In this document: positions 50,981 to 59,707 of the stretch, in pieces
Position numbering within the stretch: the stretch's first letter is position 1
Layout: the number at the start of each line of letters is the position of its first letter
Origin: Caenimonas aquaedulcis
GTDB taxonomy: Bacteria; Pseudomonadota; Gammaproteobacteria; Burkholderiales; Burkholderiaceae_C
Direction: 5' to 3'
Assembly: GCF_015831345.1 (NCBI RefSeq)
Contig: NZ_JADWYS010000001.1
Coordinates: forward strand, 1,374,118 to 1,438,117
DNA: 64,000 nt
Program-made: the position numbers and the translations under genes
The notes under the pieces: model-generated
The model's database searches: none
What the model was told of the DNA's origin: nothing
The model's input: the letters and a program-made list of their open reading frames with translations, nothing else

Positions 50981-53181
50981 CAGGCCGTATCTTTCATGGG
51001 GTCATGGCGCTGGGGGGAAGGGACGTCGGGAAGCAGGAAGCCGAACGTGGCTCCCTTGCCTACCTCGCCGTCGGCGTGCACCGAGCCGCCATGGCGCTCG
51101 ACGATGCGTTTCGTGGTGGCCAGGCCGATGCCCGTGCCTTCGAATTCCTCGGCCTGGTGCAAGCGCTGGAAAACACCGAACAGCTTGTTCGCGTATTTCA
51201 TCTGGAAGCCCACGCCGTTGTCCGCGACCTGCAGGCCGGAGCTTCCGGGCTCGCGCAGGGCGCTGATGCGGATGACGGGGTGGTCGCGCCCGCGGCTGTA
51301 TTTGGCGGCGTTGTCCAGCAGGTTGCGCACGGCGACCTGCAGCAGGATGGGATCCGCCTGCAACTTCGGCAGCGGCCCGTCGATCTCCCACGAGGCGCGG
51401 CCGTCGGATTCGTGCCGCTCGAATTCGCGCACCAGGTCCTCGACCATGGTCTGCGTGTCCACCGGCTTGCGCTTGAGTTCCGCGCGGCCCATGCGGGAGA
51501 AATCCAGCAGCGCATCGACCAGGTGCCCCGCGAATGCGGAGGCCTCCTTCACGTGCGCGAGGTAGCGCAGCGCGCGCTCGGACAGGTTCTTGCCTTCGAG
51601 GTCCAGCACCAGGTCGACATAGCCCGCGATGTGGCGCATCGGCGCGCGCAGGTCGTGCGAGACGGTATAGGAGAACGCTTCGAGCTCCTTGTTGACGCGG
51701 CTGAGCTCGGTGGCGAATTCGGCCATTTCCTGCGCGCGGCGCAGCACGATCCCGATCAGCGCCTGGCGCAATTCGCCGGCCGTGATGAGCTGCGCCGGCG
51801 TCCACGGCGCGGACACGCCGCGCACCTGCTGGCGCCAGCTCACGAAGCTGCGTCGCGGGTGGATGCGGCCATCGGTGCCGCGCACTTCCTTGCGCGGATC
51901 GCCCGCCCACTGGATCGTGTGGATGTGTTCCGGCCGGAACCACATCACGAGGTGGCGGTGCACCTGCGAAATGGAGATGGCCAGGAGGCCGGCCGGCAGG
52001 CCCGGAAACGCCGCGGCGCCCGGCATCTCCTCGCCGACGCGCTCCGAGCGGAACACGCTCTGCCCCGACGCAGCCACCCAGTCGGCGAGCGCGCGCATGG
52101 TCTCGTGCGGCGGCGTGTCGCCCACCGCCCAGGACTGCTCGTCCAGCACCACGGCGGCGCCGCCCGCCTGCGCCAGCCGCAGCAGCTGGGTGGTCGTGAG
52201 CTTCTGCAGCGTGGCATCGCTTTCGGCGAGGTGCGCCACGATCTCCAGCGTGAGCTTGCGCAGCTCGAGCCGCTCCGCCACTTCAGCGTTGTCTTCCTTC
52301 GCCTCGATCTGCAGGGACAGGAGCTGGCCCAGGTGCTCGCACGCGGCGCGCACGGGCTGCGAGAGCGGCAGGGGGCCGTGGTTGTGGCACGAGATGAGCC
52401 CCCAGAGCTTGCCGCGCACCATGATCGAGACCGACATGGACGCGAGCGTGCCCATGTTGACCATGTACTCGAGGTGGATCGGCGAGACGCTGCGCAGCGT
52501 CGCCCAGCTGAGGTCGATGCCGCGCGGGTCGAAGCCCGGGACCACGCCGACCAGTGCGGCCGGTCCGTAGCGCGCATCGGGGATCACGCGGATATGGTTG
52601 AGGCGATACAGCTCGCGCGCCTGCGCGGGAATGTCGGCGGCGGGAAAGTGGTGGCCCTCGTACGACTCGTAGCCCTCGTCGATCGCCTGCGCAAGCACCT
52701 CGCCATGGCCCTCGGCGTCGAAGCGATAGACGAGGCAGCGGCCGAAGCCGGTGAGCCGCTTCATCTCGTCGGCCGCCAGCGCCGACAGCGCCTCGACGGA
52801 GCTGACTCCCTGCAGTCGGGGCAGGAAGGTCCGCGCGAGGCCGTAGAGCGGCGCCTGCGTACCCGTCACGGGAGCGGCGGGCTCCAGCTCCAGGATGAAG
52901 TACTGCTCGAGGCGGTGCGCCAGGACGTCGTGCGGGACACCATCGATGTCGACGCTGCCCATCGCGGCCGGCGGCTCGGACGCGACGAGGCGCGCGAGGT
53001 TGATGCCATCGAGCCGCTCCAGCACGGCGCGCGCGCGCACGGCGTCGCCCAGGTTGCCGCTGTAGGCCACGAGGTGGCGCGAGGCGTCCACCACGAGCAT
53101 CCAGCCGTGCGGCTGGATCGCCCCCGGCACGCGGATGGGCTCGTCGGCGCAGGCGACGAGGTCAGGCAGCAGCTGTTGCAT
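50980..53181 (-). CDS. bphP: Bacteriophytochrome photoreceptor histidine kinase
   Basis: A 733-residue red/far-red light sensor. The biliverdin-binding Cys is probably residue 11, before EPIRVPGAIQPHGWM in the N-terminal PAS. The GAF domain has HHFPAADIPAQARELYRLNH (DIP motif) and the chromophore-pocket SPIHLEYMVNMGTLASMSVS. The PHY tongue motif is HPRRSFVSW. The kinase has TVSHDLRAPMRH, NLLDNAAKYS and GTGIGLATTKRI. The start MQQLLPDLVA lies inside the 3' end of the heme oxygenase gene (20-bp overlap). The immediate partner is the downstream receiver. Confidence 0.95.
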   Translation of the reverse strand: MQQLLPDLVACADEPIRVPGAIQPHGWMLVVDASRHLVAYSGNLGDAVRARAVLERLDGINLARLVASEPPAAMGSVDIDGVPHDVLAHRLEQYFILELEPAAPVTGTQAPLYGLARTFLPRLQGVSSVEALSALAADEMKRLTGFGRCLVYRFDAEGHGEVLAQAIDEGYESYEGHHFPAADIPAQARELYRLNHIRVIPDARYGPAALVGVVPGFDPRGIDLSWATLRSVSPIHLEYMVNMGTLASMSVSIMVRGKLWGLISCHNHGPLPLSQPVRAACEHLGQLLSLQIEAKEDNAEVAERLELRKLTLEIVAHLAESDATLQKLTTTQLLRLAQAGGAAVVLDEQSWAVGDTPPHETMRALADWVAASGQSVFRSERVGEEMPGAAAFPGLPAGLLAISISQVHRHLVMWFRPEHIHTIQWAGDPRKEVRGTDGRIHPRRSFVSWRQQVRGVSAPWTPAQLITAGELRQALIGIVLRRAQEMAEFATELSRVNKELEAFSYTVSHDLRAPMRHIAGYVDLVLDLEGKNLSERALRYLAHVKEASAFAGHLVDALLDFSRMGRAELKRKPVDTQTMVEDLVREFERHESDGRASWEIDGPLPKLQADPILLQVAVRNLLDNAAKYSRGRDHPVIRISALREPGSSGLQVADNGVGFQMKYANKLFGVFQRLHQAEEFEGTGIGLATTKRIVERHGGSVHADGEVGKGATFGFLLPDVPSPQRHDPMKDTA

Positions 53182-53746
53182 GCAGCACCCGGCGAAATGT
53201 ATGGATGAGCGCGTCGAAGGTGTGGTTCGCACCTGCGCACGCGGCTTCGTGATCCGCGCCCTGGGCGTCGTGCTGCTCGAGCATCGTGCGAAATTCGCGC
53301 CACATCTCGCCGGTGCGTTCACCCCAGCCGTTGAAGTAGGCCGCCCCGTTGTCCGCGTGCAGGCCGTGCTGGCGCGCGACCTGCCGTGCGATGACCTGGC
53401 CGCCGAGCGCCGAGCCCTCCATCACGTAGAGCGAGCCCAGCGCCGCGGACAAGCCCGGCAACGCCGTGAACTCGACAGCCGGCGATGGCGGCGCGATGGC
53501 GCCCAGTCGGGCGGCGTCGCGCCGGGCCATGTCGCCCCGGCAACGCGCGGCGAACCAGGGGCGCAGCAATTCCGGCAGCGCCTGCGACGTGCGGGGCTCC
53601 CAGGAGGAAAGAAAGGTGTCGAAGCCGCTCACGACACGCGTGTACGTGTCCATGTCGAAGGGGGCGTCGAGCCCCAGCAGGCATTCCACTTCGGCGTGGC
53701 GCGCCGAGGTGGCACGCCGCAAGGCATCGATCAGGGGTTGGCGCAA
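53162..53746 (-). CDS. bphO: Biliverdin-producing heme oxygenase (BphO)
   Basis: A 194-residue bacterial heme oxygenase that opens heme to biliverdin, the phytochrome chromophore. The proximal His is in ATSARHAEVECLLG; the distal helix is SLYVMEGSALGGQVIARQV. The frame opens directly after an in-frame TGA, so the TTG at 53746 (LRQPLIDALR) is the only reasonable start. It is first in the bphO-bphP-receiver-hybrid kinase operon, all overlapping. The 187-bp region upstream shows no clear promoter for it. Confidence 0.92.
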   Translation of the reverse strand: MRQPLIDALRRATSARHAEVECLLGLDAPFDMDTYTRVVSGFDTFLSSWEPRTSQALPELLRPWFAARCRGDMARRDAARLGAIAPPSPAVEFTALPGLSAALGSLYVMEGSALGGQVIARQVARQHGLHADNGAAYFNGWGERTGEMWREFRTMLEQHDAQGADHEAACAGANHTFDALIHTFRRVLHATAAA

Positions 53747-53933
53747 ATCCGGTCATCCACTCGCGGGCCAGCCCCGCATCGCAACATCGTCGCCGGAGCC
53801 CGCGGGTCCAGCACGACAGCAAGCATGAACGAGTTTCTCAGCTTCCGATGTAGGACGATTCCGACTCGCTGTAAGCCTGCCGCAGTCAGCATGCATATCG
53901 GGCTATGATTTTCCACCCCCCGAAGACTCATCA

Positions 53934-54371
53934 GTGATCATTTCCCTGCTCCTCGCCGCCGCCGGCGCCACCCTTGCACCGGTGGACGCGCACCCGTGGC
54001 TCACCATCATCGGGGACATGTCCGACCCGTCCGTCAACACGATCCAGGTGAATCCGGCGCCGCTCGAACCGCGCAGCGCGGCCAAGACGCTGCAGGTGCG
54101 CGTGAGCCGCTCGGCCAACCGCACGAGCTGGGACGGTGTCCCCTACCGGTCGTACGACGCGCGGGTGGTCTTCGACTGCGCGCAGCGCACGGCGCGCTAC
54201 GAGCGCATCGACTATTACCAGGTCCCCTTCTGGAAGGGAAAGCCCGAGCGCACCGTGAGTTACGTGAAGGGGGAGCCGCGCATGATGCAGTTCCGCGAGG
54301 TGGAACCCAACCCCAACGCACGCATCATCTCGGCCGCCTGCGCGCCGGCCGCCAGCGTCGCGCGCGAGTAG
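53934..54371 (+). CDS. Small secreted protein, possibly surface-adhesin E-like
   Basis: A 145-residue protein with a short hydrophobic N-terminus (VIISLLLAAAGATLA). The mature part is a small beta-rich domain (WLTIIGDMSDPSVNTIQV, YRSYDARVVFDCAQRTARYE) with two cysteines about 60 residues apart that could pair. It loosely recalls the surface-adhesin E family, a weak assignment. The start is GTG at 53934; TATGAT at 53904-53909 is a plausible -10. It is convergent with cysE (6-bp gap). Confidence 0.65.
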   Translation: MIISLLLAAAGATLAPVDAHPWLTIIGDMSDPSVNTIQVNPAPLEPRSAAKTLQVRVSRSANRTSWDGVPYRSYDARVVFDCAQRTARYERIDYYQVPFWKGKPERTVSYVKGEPRMMQFREVEPNPNARIISAACAPAASVARE

Positions 54372-54377
54372 CGCGGG

Positions 54378-55151
54378 CTATTTGCCGACGAGCTGCGTGA
54401 GCTTGTCGGCCTCGAAACTTTCCTTCATGGCCGCGCCGTCGGGCACGCAGTCCTCGCCCTTTTTCATGGTGGACAGCTTCTCGATCGCCTGCCACAGCAG
54501 CGCGATCTGGTGCTCGTGCGTCGAGGCGTTGTCGATCAGGCCCTTCATCGCTTGCGACAGCGGGTCGTCGTTCTCGGTGATGCCGTAGGCGGAGAAGCCC
54601 AGCTGGTTGGCGACCTGCTCGCGCCGCTTGCTGTCGTCGGCCTGGATGATGCGCGCGGGAATGCCCACCGCCGTCGCGCCGGCGGGCACGGGCTTGATCA
54701 CCACGGCGTTGCTGCCGATCTTCGCGTCGTCGCCCACGGTGAAGCCGCCGAGCACCTTGGCGCCCGCGCTCACCACCACGTTCCTGCCGAGCGTCGGGTG
54801 GCGCTTCGTGCCCTTGTAGAGGGACGTGCCGCCCAGCGTCACGCCCTGGTAGATCGTGCAGCCCTCGCCGATCTCCGCGGTCTCGCCGATGACGACACCC
54901 ATGCCGTGGTCGATGAACACGCGTTCGGCGATCGTCGCCCCCGGATGGATCTCGATGCCGGTGAGCCAGCGCGAGAACTGCGAGGTGAAGCGCCCGAGCC
55001 ATCGCAGCCCGTGCAGCCAGAACCAGTGCGCGAGCCGGTGCATGACCAGCGCGTGCAACCCCGGGTAACACGTGATCACCTCCCACGTCCCGCGGGCGGC
55101 GGGGTCGCGGTCGAGGATGCACTGGATGTCGGAGCGCAGGCGGTTGAACAT
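54378..55151 (-). CDS. cysE: Serine O-acetyltransferase CysE
   Basis: A 257-residue enzyme making O-acetylserine for cysteine synthesis. After a helical N-terminus ([20 protein letters not shown]), the left-handed beta-helix of hexapeptide repeats contains [20 protein letters not shown] and [22 protein letters not shown]-terminal extension of about 80 residues follows the repeats. It lies 31 bp downstream of trmJ on the same strand, a conserved pair in betaproteobacteria. Confidence 0.95.
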   Translation of the reverse strand: MFNRLRSDIQCILDRDPAARGTWEVITCYPGLHALVMHRLAHWFWLHGLRWLGRFTSQFSRWLTGIEIHPGATIAERVFIDHGMGVVIGETAEIGEGCTIYQGVTLGGTSLYKGTKRHPTLGRNVVVSAGAKVLGGFTVGDDAKIGSNAVVIKPVPAGATAVGIPARIIQADDSKRREQVANQLGFSAYGITENDDPLSQAMKGLIDNASTHEHQIALLWQAIEKLSTMKKGEDCVPDGAAMKESFEADKLTQLVGK

Positions 55152-55182
55152 GGAGGGGGCCGCTGTGGTTGGTCCGCGCAGT

Positions 55183-55908
55183 CTATCGTTTTAGCTTCGC
55201 GCCCGCTTCCGACATCGCCTTGGCAACACCACGCAGGATGTGGATTTCCTCGGGGGTCAGTTGCGCGCGGTTGAACATCTGGTTCAGGCGCGGCATGAGC
55301 TTCTTGGGCGAGGCCGGATCGAGGAAGCCGATGTCCACGAGCGCGCGCTCCCAGTGCGCGAGCATGCCGCTGACGGCCTGCGCATCGGCTCGCGGCTGCG
55401 CTTGTCCGGCGCGCGCCGCCGCGAAGCCGCCGAGCGCCATGCGCCACTCGTACGCGATCACCTGGATTGCTGCGGCGAGATTGAGGGATCCGTAGCCGGG
55501 GTCGGTGGGGATCGTGAGCGCCGCGTGACAGCGGTAGACGTCCTCGTTGCTCATGCCGAACCGCTCGGAGCCGAACAGGAAGGCCACACGGTGTCCCGCG
55601 TCGGCGATGGCGGGAAAGTGCGCGCGCGGCGTGAACGTCGGCGGGCCGAAGTCGCGCGGTGTCATGGCGGTCGCGCACAGGTAGGTGATGCCGTCCAGTG
55701 CCTCATCGAGCGTCGCGACGATGCGCGCCTTCGCGAGGACATCCGTCGCGCCGCTCGCGCGCTGGACGGTTTCCTCGCGCGTGAGCACGTCCGGCCAGCG
55801 CGGCGCGACGAGTACGAGATCGTCGAAGCCCATGACCTTGAGCGCGCGTGCAGCCGCGCCGACATTGCCGGCGTGGCTGGTCTGGAGGAGGACGAAGCGG
55901 GTTTGCAC
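55183..55908 (-). CDS. trmJ: tRNA (cytidine/uridine-2'-O-)-methyltransferase TrmJ
   Basis: A 241-residue SPOUT methyltransferase acting on position 32 of tRNA. The trefoil-knot SAM site is visible in [20 protein letters not shown] and [20 protein letters not shown]; the start [20 protein letters not shown] is typical. It has the C-terminal extension ([16 protein letters not shown]) of TrmJ. It is first of the trmJ-cysE unit and points away from suhB, with two small genes between. Confidence 0.94.
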   Translation of the reverse strand: MQTRFVLLQTSHAGNVGAAARALKVMGFDDLVLVAPRWPDVLTREETVQRASGATDVLAKARIVATLDEALDGITYLCATAMTPRDFGPPTFTPRAHFPAIADAGHRVAFLFGSERFGMSNEDVYRCHAALTIPTDPGYGSLNLAAAIQVIAYEWRMALGGFAAARAGQAQPRADAQAVSGMLAHWERALVDIGFLDPASPKKLMPRLNQMFNRAQLTPEEIHILRGVAKAMSEAGAKLKR

Positions 55909-55937
55909 GGGCCCTATTGTCGGGCCCCGTGCGCCGC

Positions 55938-56120
55938 CTACTTCGACAGCTTTTTCTCCACGCTCTTGCGCGAGTTGCCGCCGCTCTTGACGGCACGTTT
56001 CACGTCGGCCGCGGACGCGCCGGTCTTCTTCGCTTCATAAGCGACTTCGTGCTTCTGCTCGCCGGCCACGAGGCGCCGGTCCTGTGCGCGGCCGCGGGAA
56101 CTGGAGGTCTTGGTTGCCAT
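55938..56120 (-). CDS. Small basic DUF3606-like protein
   Basis: A 60-residue Lys/Ser/Arg-rich protein. The part EVAYEAKKTGASAADVKRAV followed by KSGGNSRKSVEKKL matches the pattern of DUF3606 proteins, small helical proteins often induced by stress or starvation. The strong ribosome binding site AAGGAGCAACC precedes the ATG. It is monocistronic in appearance. Its function is unknown. Confidence 0.75.
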   Translation of the reverse strand: MATKTSSSRGRAQDRRLVAGEQKHEVAYEAKKTGASAADVKRAVKSGGNSRKSVEKKLSK

Positions 56121-56233
56121 GGTTGCTCCTTGTTATGGGGAAGCATTCAGGGTGGCGCGGCGGCGTGGACTCGGTTGCAGGCTGATCGAGGTATCGCGTG
56201 TGGGCGAATTCCGGCAGCGCGCCGCCCCGTCCC

Positions 56234-56521
56234 TCACGCGAGGTCCACGGCTTCCCACGCATTCAGCTCGAAGCGCGCGCCTTCGCACCGCGCTCGCCCA
56301 TGCCAGGCCACGGCCTCGGCGCTGAGGCAGGCCGCGCGCAGCCGGGGATCCGCGGGCGCGTTCGACCGCGCGTGCGCCGCGGCGGCCAGGCATACGTCCT
56401 TCACCTGTTCGGGGCCGCCGAGCAAGCCCTCCAGCGCCCTGGCGTAGCGCGTCTCGAGCTCGATCCGCAGGCGGCCTGCCAGATCGCCGCCGACCAGCTT
56501 GACGGTGTAGTAGCCCTTCAC
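56234..56521 (-). CDS. Hypothetical small protein under a LexA box
   Basis: Not recognised. A 95-residue soluble protein with a beta-strand start (VKGYYTVKLVGGDLAGRLRI) and a helical Ala-rich middle containing two cysteines (QVKDVCLAAAAHARSN and RAACLSAEAVAW). The start is GTG with CAGGAG 8 nt upstream. A near-consensus LexA box lies 18 bp upstream, so it is probably SOS-induced. No signal peptide or membrane segment is present. It could be a DNA-damage accessory protein, but nothing in the sequence states its activity. Confidence 0.7.
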   Translation of the reverse strand: MKGYYTVKLVGGDLAGRLRIELETRYARALEGLLGGPEQVKDVCLAAAAHARSNAPADPRLRAACLSAEAVAWHGRARCEGARFELNAWEAVDLA

Positions 56522-56538
56522 TTCGTACTCCTGAATAA

Positions 56539-56554
56539 CTGTTCAAATATACAG
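56539..56554. promoter_or_regulatory. LexA (SOS) box
   Basis: CTGTTCAAATATACAG has the CTGT...ACAG form of the LexA operator (CTG-N10-CAG) with an AT-rich centre; the dyad extends to ACTGT/ACAGT. It sits 18 bp before the small gene at 56234-56521 and 122 bp before suhB. The position over the small gene's promoter makes that gene the likely target. Confidence 0.78.
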
Positions 56555-56675
56555 TATCGCCAGGCCGGCGGGAAGCGGCGTGCCGTGGATGAGATGGCCC
56601 GCCGGGTAAAATCGGCGCCACTGTCCCCCTTCCGCATCGCCGGGAGGCCCGGCCCGCCGATCTTCCCCACAATCC

Positions 56676-57605
56676 ATGCCGTCTCCCAACCTGCACCCCA
56701 TGCTCAACGTGGCCGTCAAGGCCGCCCGCGCCGCCGGCGCCATCATCAACCGCGCCGCGCTCGACGTCGAAGCCGTGCGCATCTCGCAAAAGCAGGTCAA
56801 CGACTTCGTGACCGAGGTCGATCACGCGAGCGAAGCCGTCATCATCGAGACGCTGCTCGGCGCCTACCCCAAGCACGCGATCTGGGCCGAGGAATCGGGC
56901 AAGCAGCACGGCAACCAGGGCTCGGACCACATCTGGATCATCGACCCGCTGGACGGCACCACCAACTTCATCCACGGCTTCCCGGTCTACTGCGTGAGCA
57001 TTGCGCTCCAGGTGCGCGGCAAGATGGAACAGGCCGTGATCTACGACCCGAGCCGCAACGACCTCTTCACCGCCACGCGCGGCCGCGGCGCCTACATGAA
57101 CGACAGGCGCCTGCGCGTCTCCAAGCGCATCGACCTGCGCCAGTGCCTCATCTCCACCGGCTTTCCCTTCCGCCCCGGCGACAACTTCAACAACTACCTG
57201 CGCATGATGGCCGACGTGATGCAGCGCACCGCCGGCCTGCGCCGCCCGGGCGCAGCCGCGCTCGACCTCGCCTATGTCGCCGCGGGCTTCACCGACGGCT
57301 TCTTCGAAACCGGCCTCTCCCCCTGGGACGTCGCCGCGGGCTCGCTGCTCGTGCAGGAAGCCGGCGGCCTGGTCGGCAATTTCACGGGCGAGTCGGACTT
57401 CCTCGAACACAAGGAGTGCGTCGCGGGCAGTCCCAAGATCTACAGCCAGCTCGTGGGCATCATCGGCAAGTACAGCAAGTTCGCGACCGCCGGCGAAAAG
57501 GCCGAAGTGCGCCAGCAGGCCACGCTCGTCGCGCCCGACATGACCCCGAGCGCCGCGCTGGACAACGCCCCCGGCGAGGAAGACGAAGGCCACGCCCAGC
57601 GATGA
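56676..57605 (+). CDS. suhB: Inositol monophosphatase family protein SuhB
   Basis: A 309-residue metal-dependent phosphatase, also known as a factor of rRNA antitermination complexes. Metal motifs are [27 protein letters not shown] and [17 protein letters not shown]. The C-terminus has a charged extension of about 40 residues. It overlaps the MscS-type gene by 4 bp. The trmJ | suhB neighbourhood is common in betaproteobacteria. Confidence 0.94.
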   Translation: MPSPNLHPMLNVAVKAARAAGAIINRAALDVEAVRISQKQVNDFVTEVDHASEAVIIETLLGAYPKHAIWAEESGKQHGNQGSDHIWIIDPLDGTTNFIHGFPVYCVSIALQVRGKMEQAVIYDPSRNDLFTATRGRGAYMNDRRLRVSKRIDLRQCLISTGFPFRPGDNFNNYLRMMADVMQRTAGLRRPGAAALDLAYVAAGFTDGFFETGLSPWDVAAGSLLVQEAGGLVGNFTGESDFLEHKECVAGSPKIYSQLVGIIGKYSKFATAGEKAEVRQQATLVAPDMTPSAALDNAPGEEDEGHAQR

Positions 57606-58663
57606 GCGAGGTGCTCGCGCACAGCCCGTGGCTCGCGGCCGCGGGGGCGGCGCTGCTGGCGGTGGTCTTCGGTCTCGCCGTGCATCGCGCCGGCGGTGCC
57701 GTGCTGCGGCGGGCCAGCCGCATGTCGGTGCTGCTCTCCAGCATGGTCCGCGCCTGCGAGCACCCGGCGGGCGCCGTGATTCCGCTGGTGGCGCTGCAGG
57801 TGGTCTGGCAGGCCGCGCCCGACACGCTGGCCTACATCGGCACCGTCCGCCACGCCAACGGGCTGGCCTTGATCGCCGCGCTCACCTGGCTGGCCATCGC
57901 CTTCGTCGGAGGCATCTCGTCGGGCGTGATCGCGCGACATCCCGTCGACATCGCGGACAACCTCCACGCGCGCCGAATCCAGACGCAGGCGAAGGTGCTC
58001 TCGCGCACCGCGATGGTGGTGATCCTGATCGCCGGCGCGGCGATCGGCCTCATGACGTTTCCGGGCGCGCGGCAGGTCGGCGCGAGCCTGCTGGCGTCGG
58101 CCGGGGTGATCGGCATCGTCGGCGGCATCGCCGCGCGGCCGGTGTTCAGCAACCTGATCGCGGGCCTGCAGCTCGCGCTCGCGCAGCCGATCCGGCTGGA
58201 CGACGTGCTGATCGTCGAAGGCGAATGGGGCCGCGTGGAGGAGATCACCGGCACCTATGTCGTGCTGAAGATCTGGGACGAGCGGCGGCTGATCGTCCCG
58301 CTGCAGTGGTTCATCGAGCACCCGTTCCAGAACTGGACGCGCACCAATGCGCAGATCCACCAGCCCGTCTACCTCTTCGTCGATTTCGCGACGCCGCTCG
58401 CGCCATTGCGCGCGGAGCTGGAACGCATCGTCAAGGAGGCCCCGGAGTGGGACGGCCGCACGGCGCAGCTGGTCGCAGTCGACGCGACGGAACGCGCGAT
58501 GAAGATCCGCCTGCTGGTGTCGTCCGGCGCGGCAGGCACGGCGTTCGACCTGGGGTGCAAGGTGCGCGAAGGCTTGCTCGCGTTCATGGCGCGGGAATAT
58601 CCGCAGATGCTGCCGAAGCTGCGGACGCAGGATCCGTACGTTGCGGGGCCTCTAGCATCCTGA
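57602..58663 (+). CDS. Mechanosensitive ion channel, MscS family
   Basis: A 353-residue membrane protein with four or five N-terminal hydrophobic segments and an MscS core. The pore helix region is [20 protein letters not shown], followed by the beta domain [20 protein letters not shown] and [16 protein letters not shown]. It opens under membrane tension to release solutes on osmotic downshift. Coupled to suhB (ATGA). Confidence 0.93.
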   Translation: MSEVLAHSPWLAAAGAALLAVVFGLAVHRAGGAVLRRASRMSVLLSSMVRACEHPAGAVIPLVALQVVWQAAPDTLAYIGTVRHANGLALIAALTWLAIAFVGGISSGVIARHPVDIADNLHARRIQTQAKVLSRTAMVVILIAGAAIGLMTFPGARQVGASLLASAGVIGIVGGIAARPVFSNLIAGLQLALAQPIRLDDVLIVEGEWGRVEEITGTYVVLKIWDERRLIVPLQWFIEHPFQNWTRTNAQIHQPVYLFVDFATPLAPLRAELERIVKEAPEWDGRTAQLVAVDATERAMKIRLLVSSGAAGTAFDLGCKVREGLLAFMAREYPQMLPKLRTQDPYVAGPLAS

Positions 58664-58687
58664 CGTGATATCATTTTGGAGTGATAA

Positions 58688-59137
58688 TTGAGTTCGCCGA
58701 AGACGAGGCCCCCATGGAAGGTGAGCCTTGATGATGCGTTCGAGCCCGAGTTCGAGAAGTTCACGGATGACGAGAAAGATTGGCTGCTGACCGCCGCCAA
58801 GGCACTCGGCATCGCAGGCCCCCAGGTCGGCCGGCCGCACGTGGACACGCTGAAGGCTTCGAAGCACCAGAACATGAAGGAGCTGAGATACAAATCGGAT
58901 GACGGCTCGCAGATCTGGAGGGCGGCTTTCGCCTTCGATCCGAACCAGCAAGCCATCATCCTGTGCGCCGCGGACAAACAGGGCGTATCGCCCGACGGGT
59001 TCTACAGGAGCTTGATCGCGAAGGCGGATAAGCGGTACGACAGTCACCTAAAGCGAATCAGGGATGGAAGGGAGCGCGCTGGAGCCGCGCGCAAAGGCGG
59101 AGCGAAGGTCCAGGCGAAGTCCAGCAAGCGGAAGTGA
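58688..59137 (+). CDS. RelE/HigB-like toxin (Gp49/PF05973 type)
   Basis: A 149-residue putative mRNA-cleaving toxin. The conserved core is VDTLKASKHQNMKELRYKSD and IWRAAFAFDPNQQAIILCAA, typical of HigB/Gp49-like members. The start is TTG at 58688 with GGAG 7 nt upstream; a GTG at 58721 is an alternative. The C-terminal 25 residues are Lys/Arg-rich (ERAGAARKGGAKVQAKSSKR), beyond the normal fold. The antitoxin gene follows 18 bp later. TGATATCA (58666-58673) just upstream is a possible operator. Confidence 0.85.
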   Translation: MSSPKTRPPWKVSLDDAFEPEFEKFTDDEKDWLLTAAKALGIAGPQVGRPHVDTLKASKHQNMKELRYKSDDGSQIWRAAFAFDPNQQAIILCAADKQGVSPDGFYRSLIAKADKRYDSHLKRIRDGRERAGAARKGGAKVQAKSSKRK

Positions 59138-59155
59138 CCGAACAAGGGGAACGAC

Positions 59156-59647
59156 ATGGGACGCAACATCGACGACATCATCGACAGCCTGCCGCAGGCG
59201 CGCCGCGCGCGAATCCACGCCGGCGCCGAGAAGATGGCCGAGGAGATGCTCCGCGGCGCTGATTCGCTTGCCGCGATCCGCAGGGTGGCCGGCCTGACGC
59301 AGACGGAGCTCGGCGACTTGATGGGAATCAACCAGAACGCCGTGTCGCAAATGGAAAAGAGGACCGAGGTTTTCATCTCCACTGTCGCCAATGTGGCCGT
59401 GGCATTGGGATACGAACTGGAGCTGGCGTTCCGCAAGCCCGATGGCGACAGGGTGCCGCTCCCGAAGTTCCAGCCCTGGCAGGACGTCTCCGTTCCGGCC
59501 GTCGCGACCAGGCAGGGCAAGGCCATCGCGCGCAAGCAGGCGTTACCTGCGCGACGCAGCGCCAAACTGGAGCGAGCTCCGGCGGCCGCATCGGCCCCGG
59601 GCCAACTGCGAGATGGTGCGCGCTCCAGGAAGAAGGCATCTCGATAG
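59156..59647 (+). CDS. XRE-family HTH antitoxin (HigA-like)
   Basis: A 163-residue antitoxin and autorepressor. The helix-turn-helix is in IRRVAGLTQTELGDLMGINQ and NAVSQMEKRTEVFISTVANV. Residues of about 1-100 form the usual HigA-like protein (YELELAFRKPDGDRV marks its end). An extra basic tail of about 60 residues follows (ARKQALPARRSAKLERAPAA to RSRKKASR). It forms a toxin-first pair with the preceding gene, as in higBA. The spacing and co-direction support one operon. Confidence 0.86.
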   Translation: MGRNIDDIIDSLPQARRARIHAGAEKMAEEMLRGADSLAAIRRVAGLTQTELGDLMGINQNAVSQMEKRTEVFISTVANVAVALGYELELAFRKPDGDRVPLPKFQPWQDVSVPAVATRQGKAIARKQALPARRSAKLERAPAAASAPGQLRDGARSRKKASR

Positions 59648-59707
59648 AAAGCAGCCCGTAGCGGCCAGCGACGATTCCAGAAGGGACAATAAGAAAATGG
59701 AGCCATC

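Noticed and set aside
56539..56554. LexA box as an operator of suhB.
   Set aside because: It is 122 bp from suhB but 18 bp from the divergent small gene and overlaps that gene's expected promoter.
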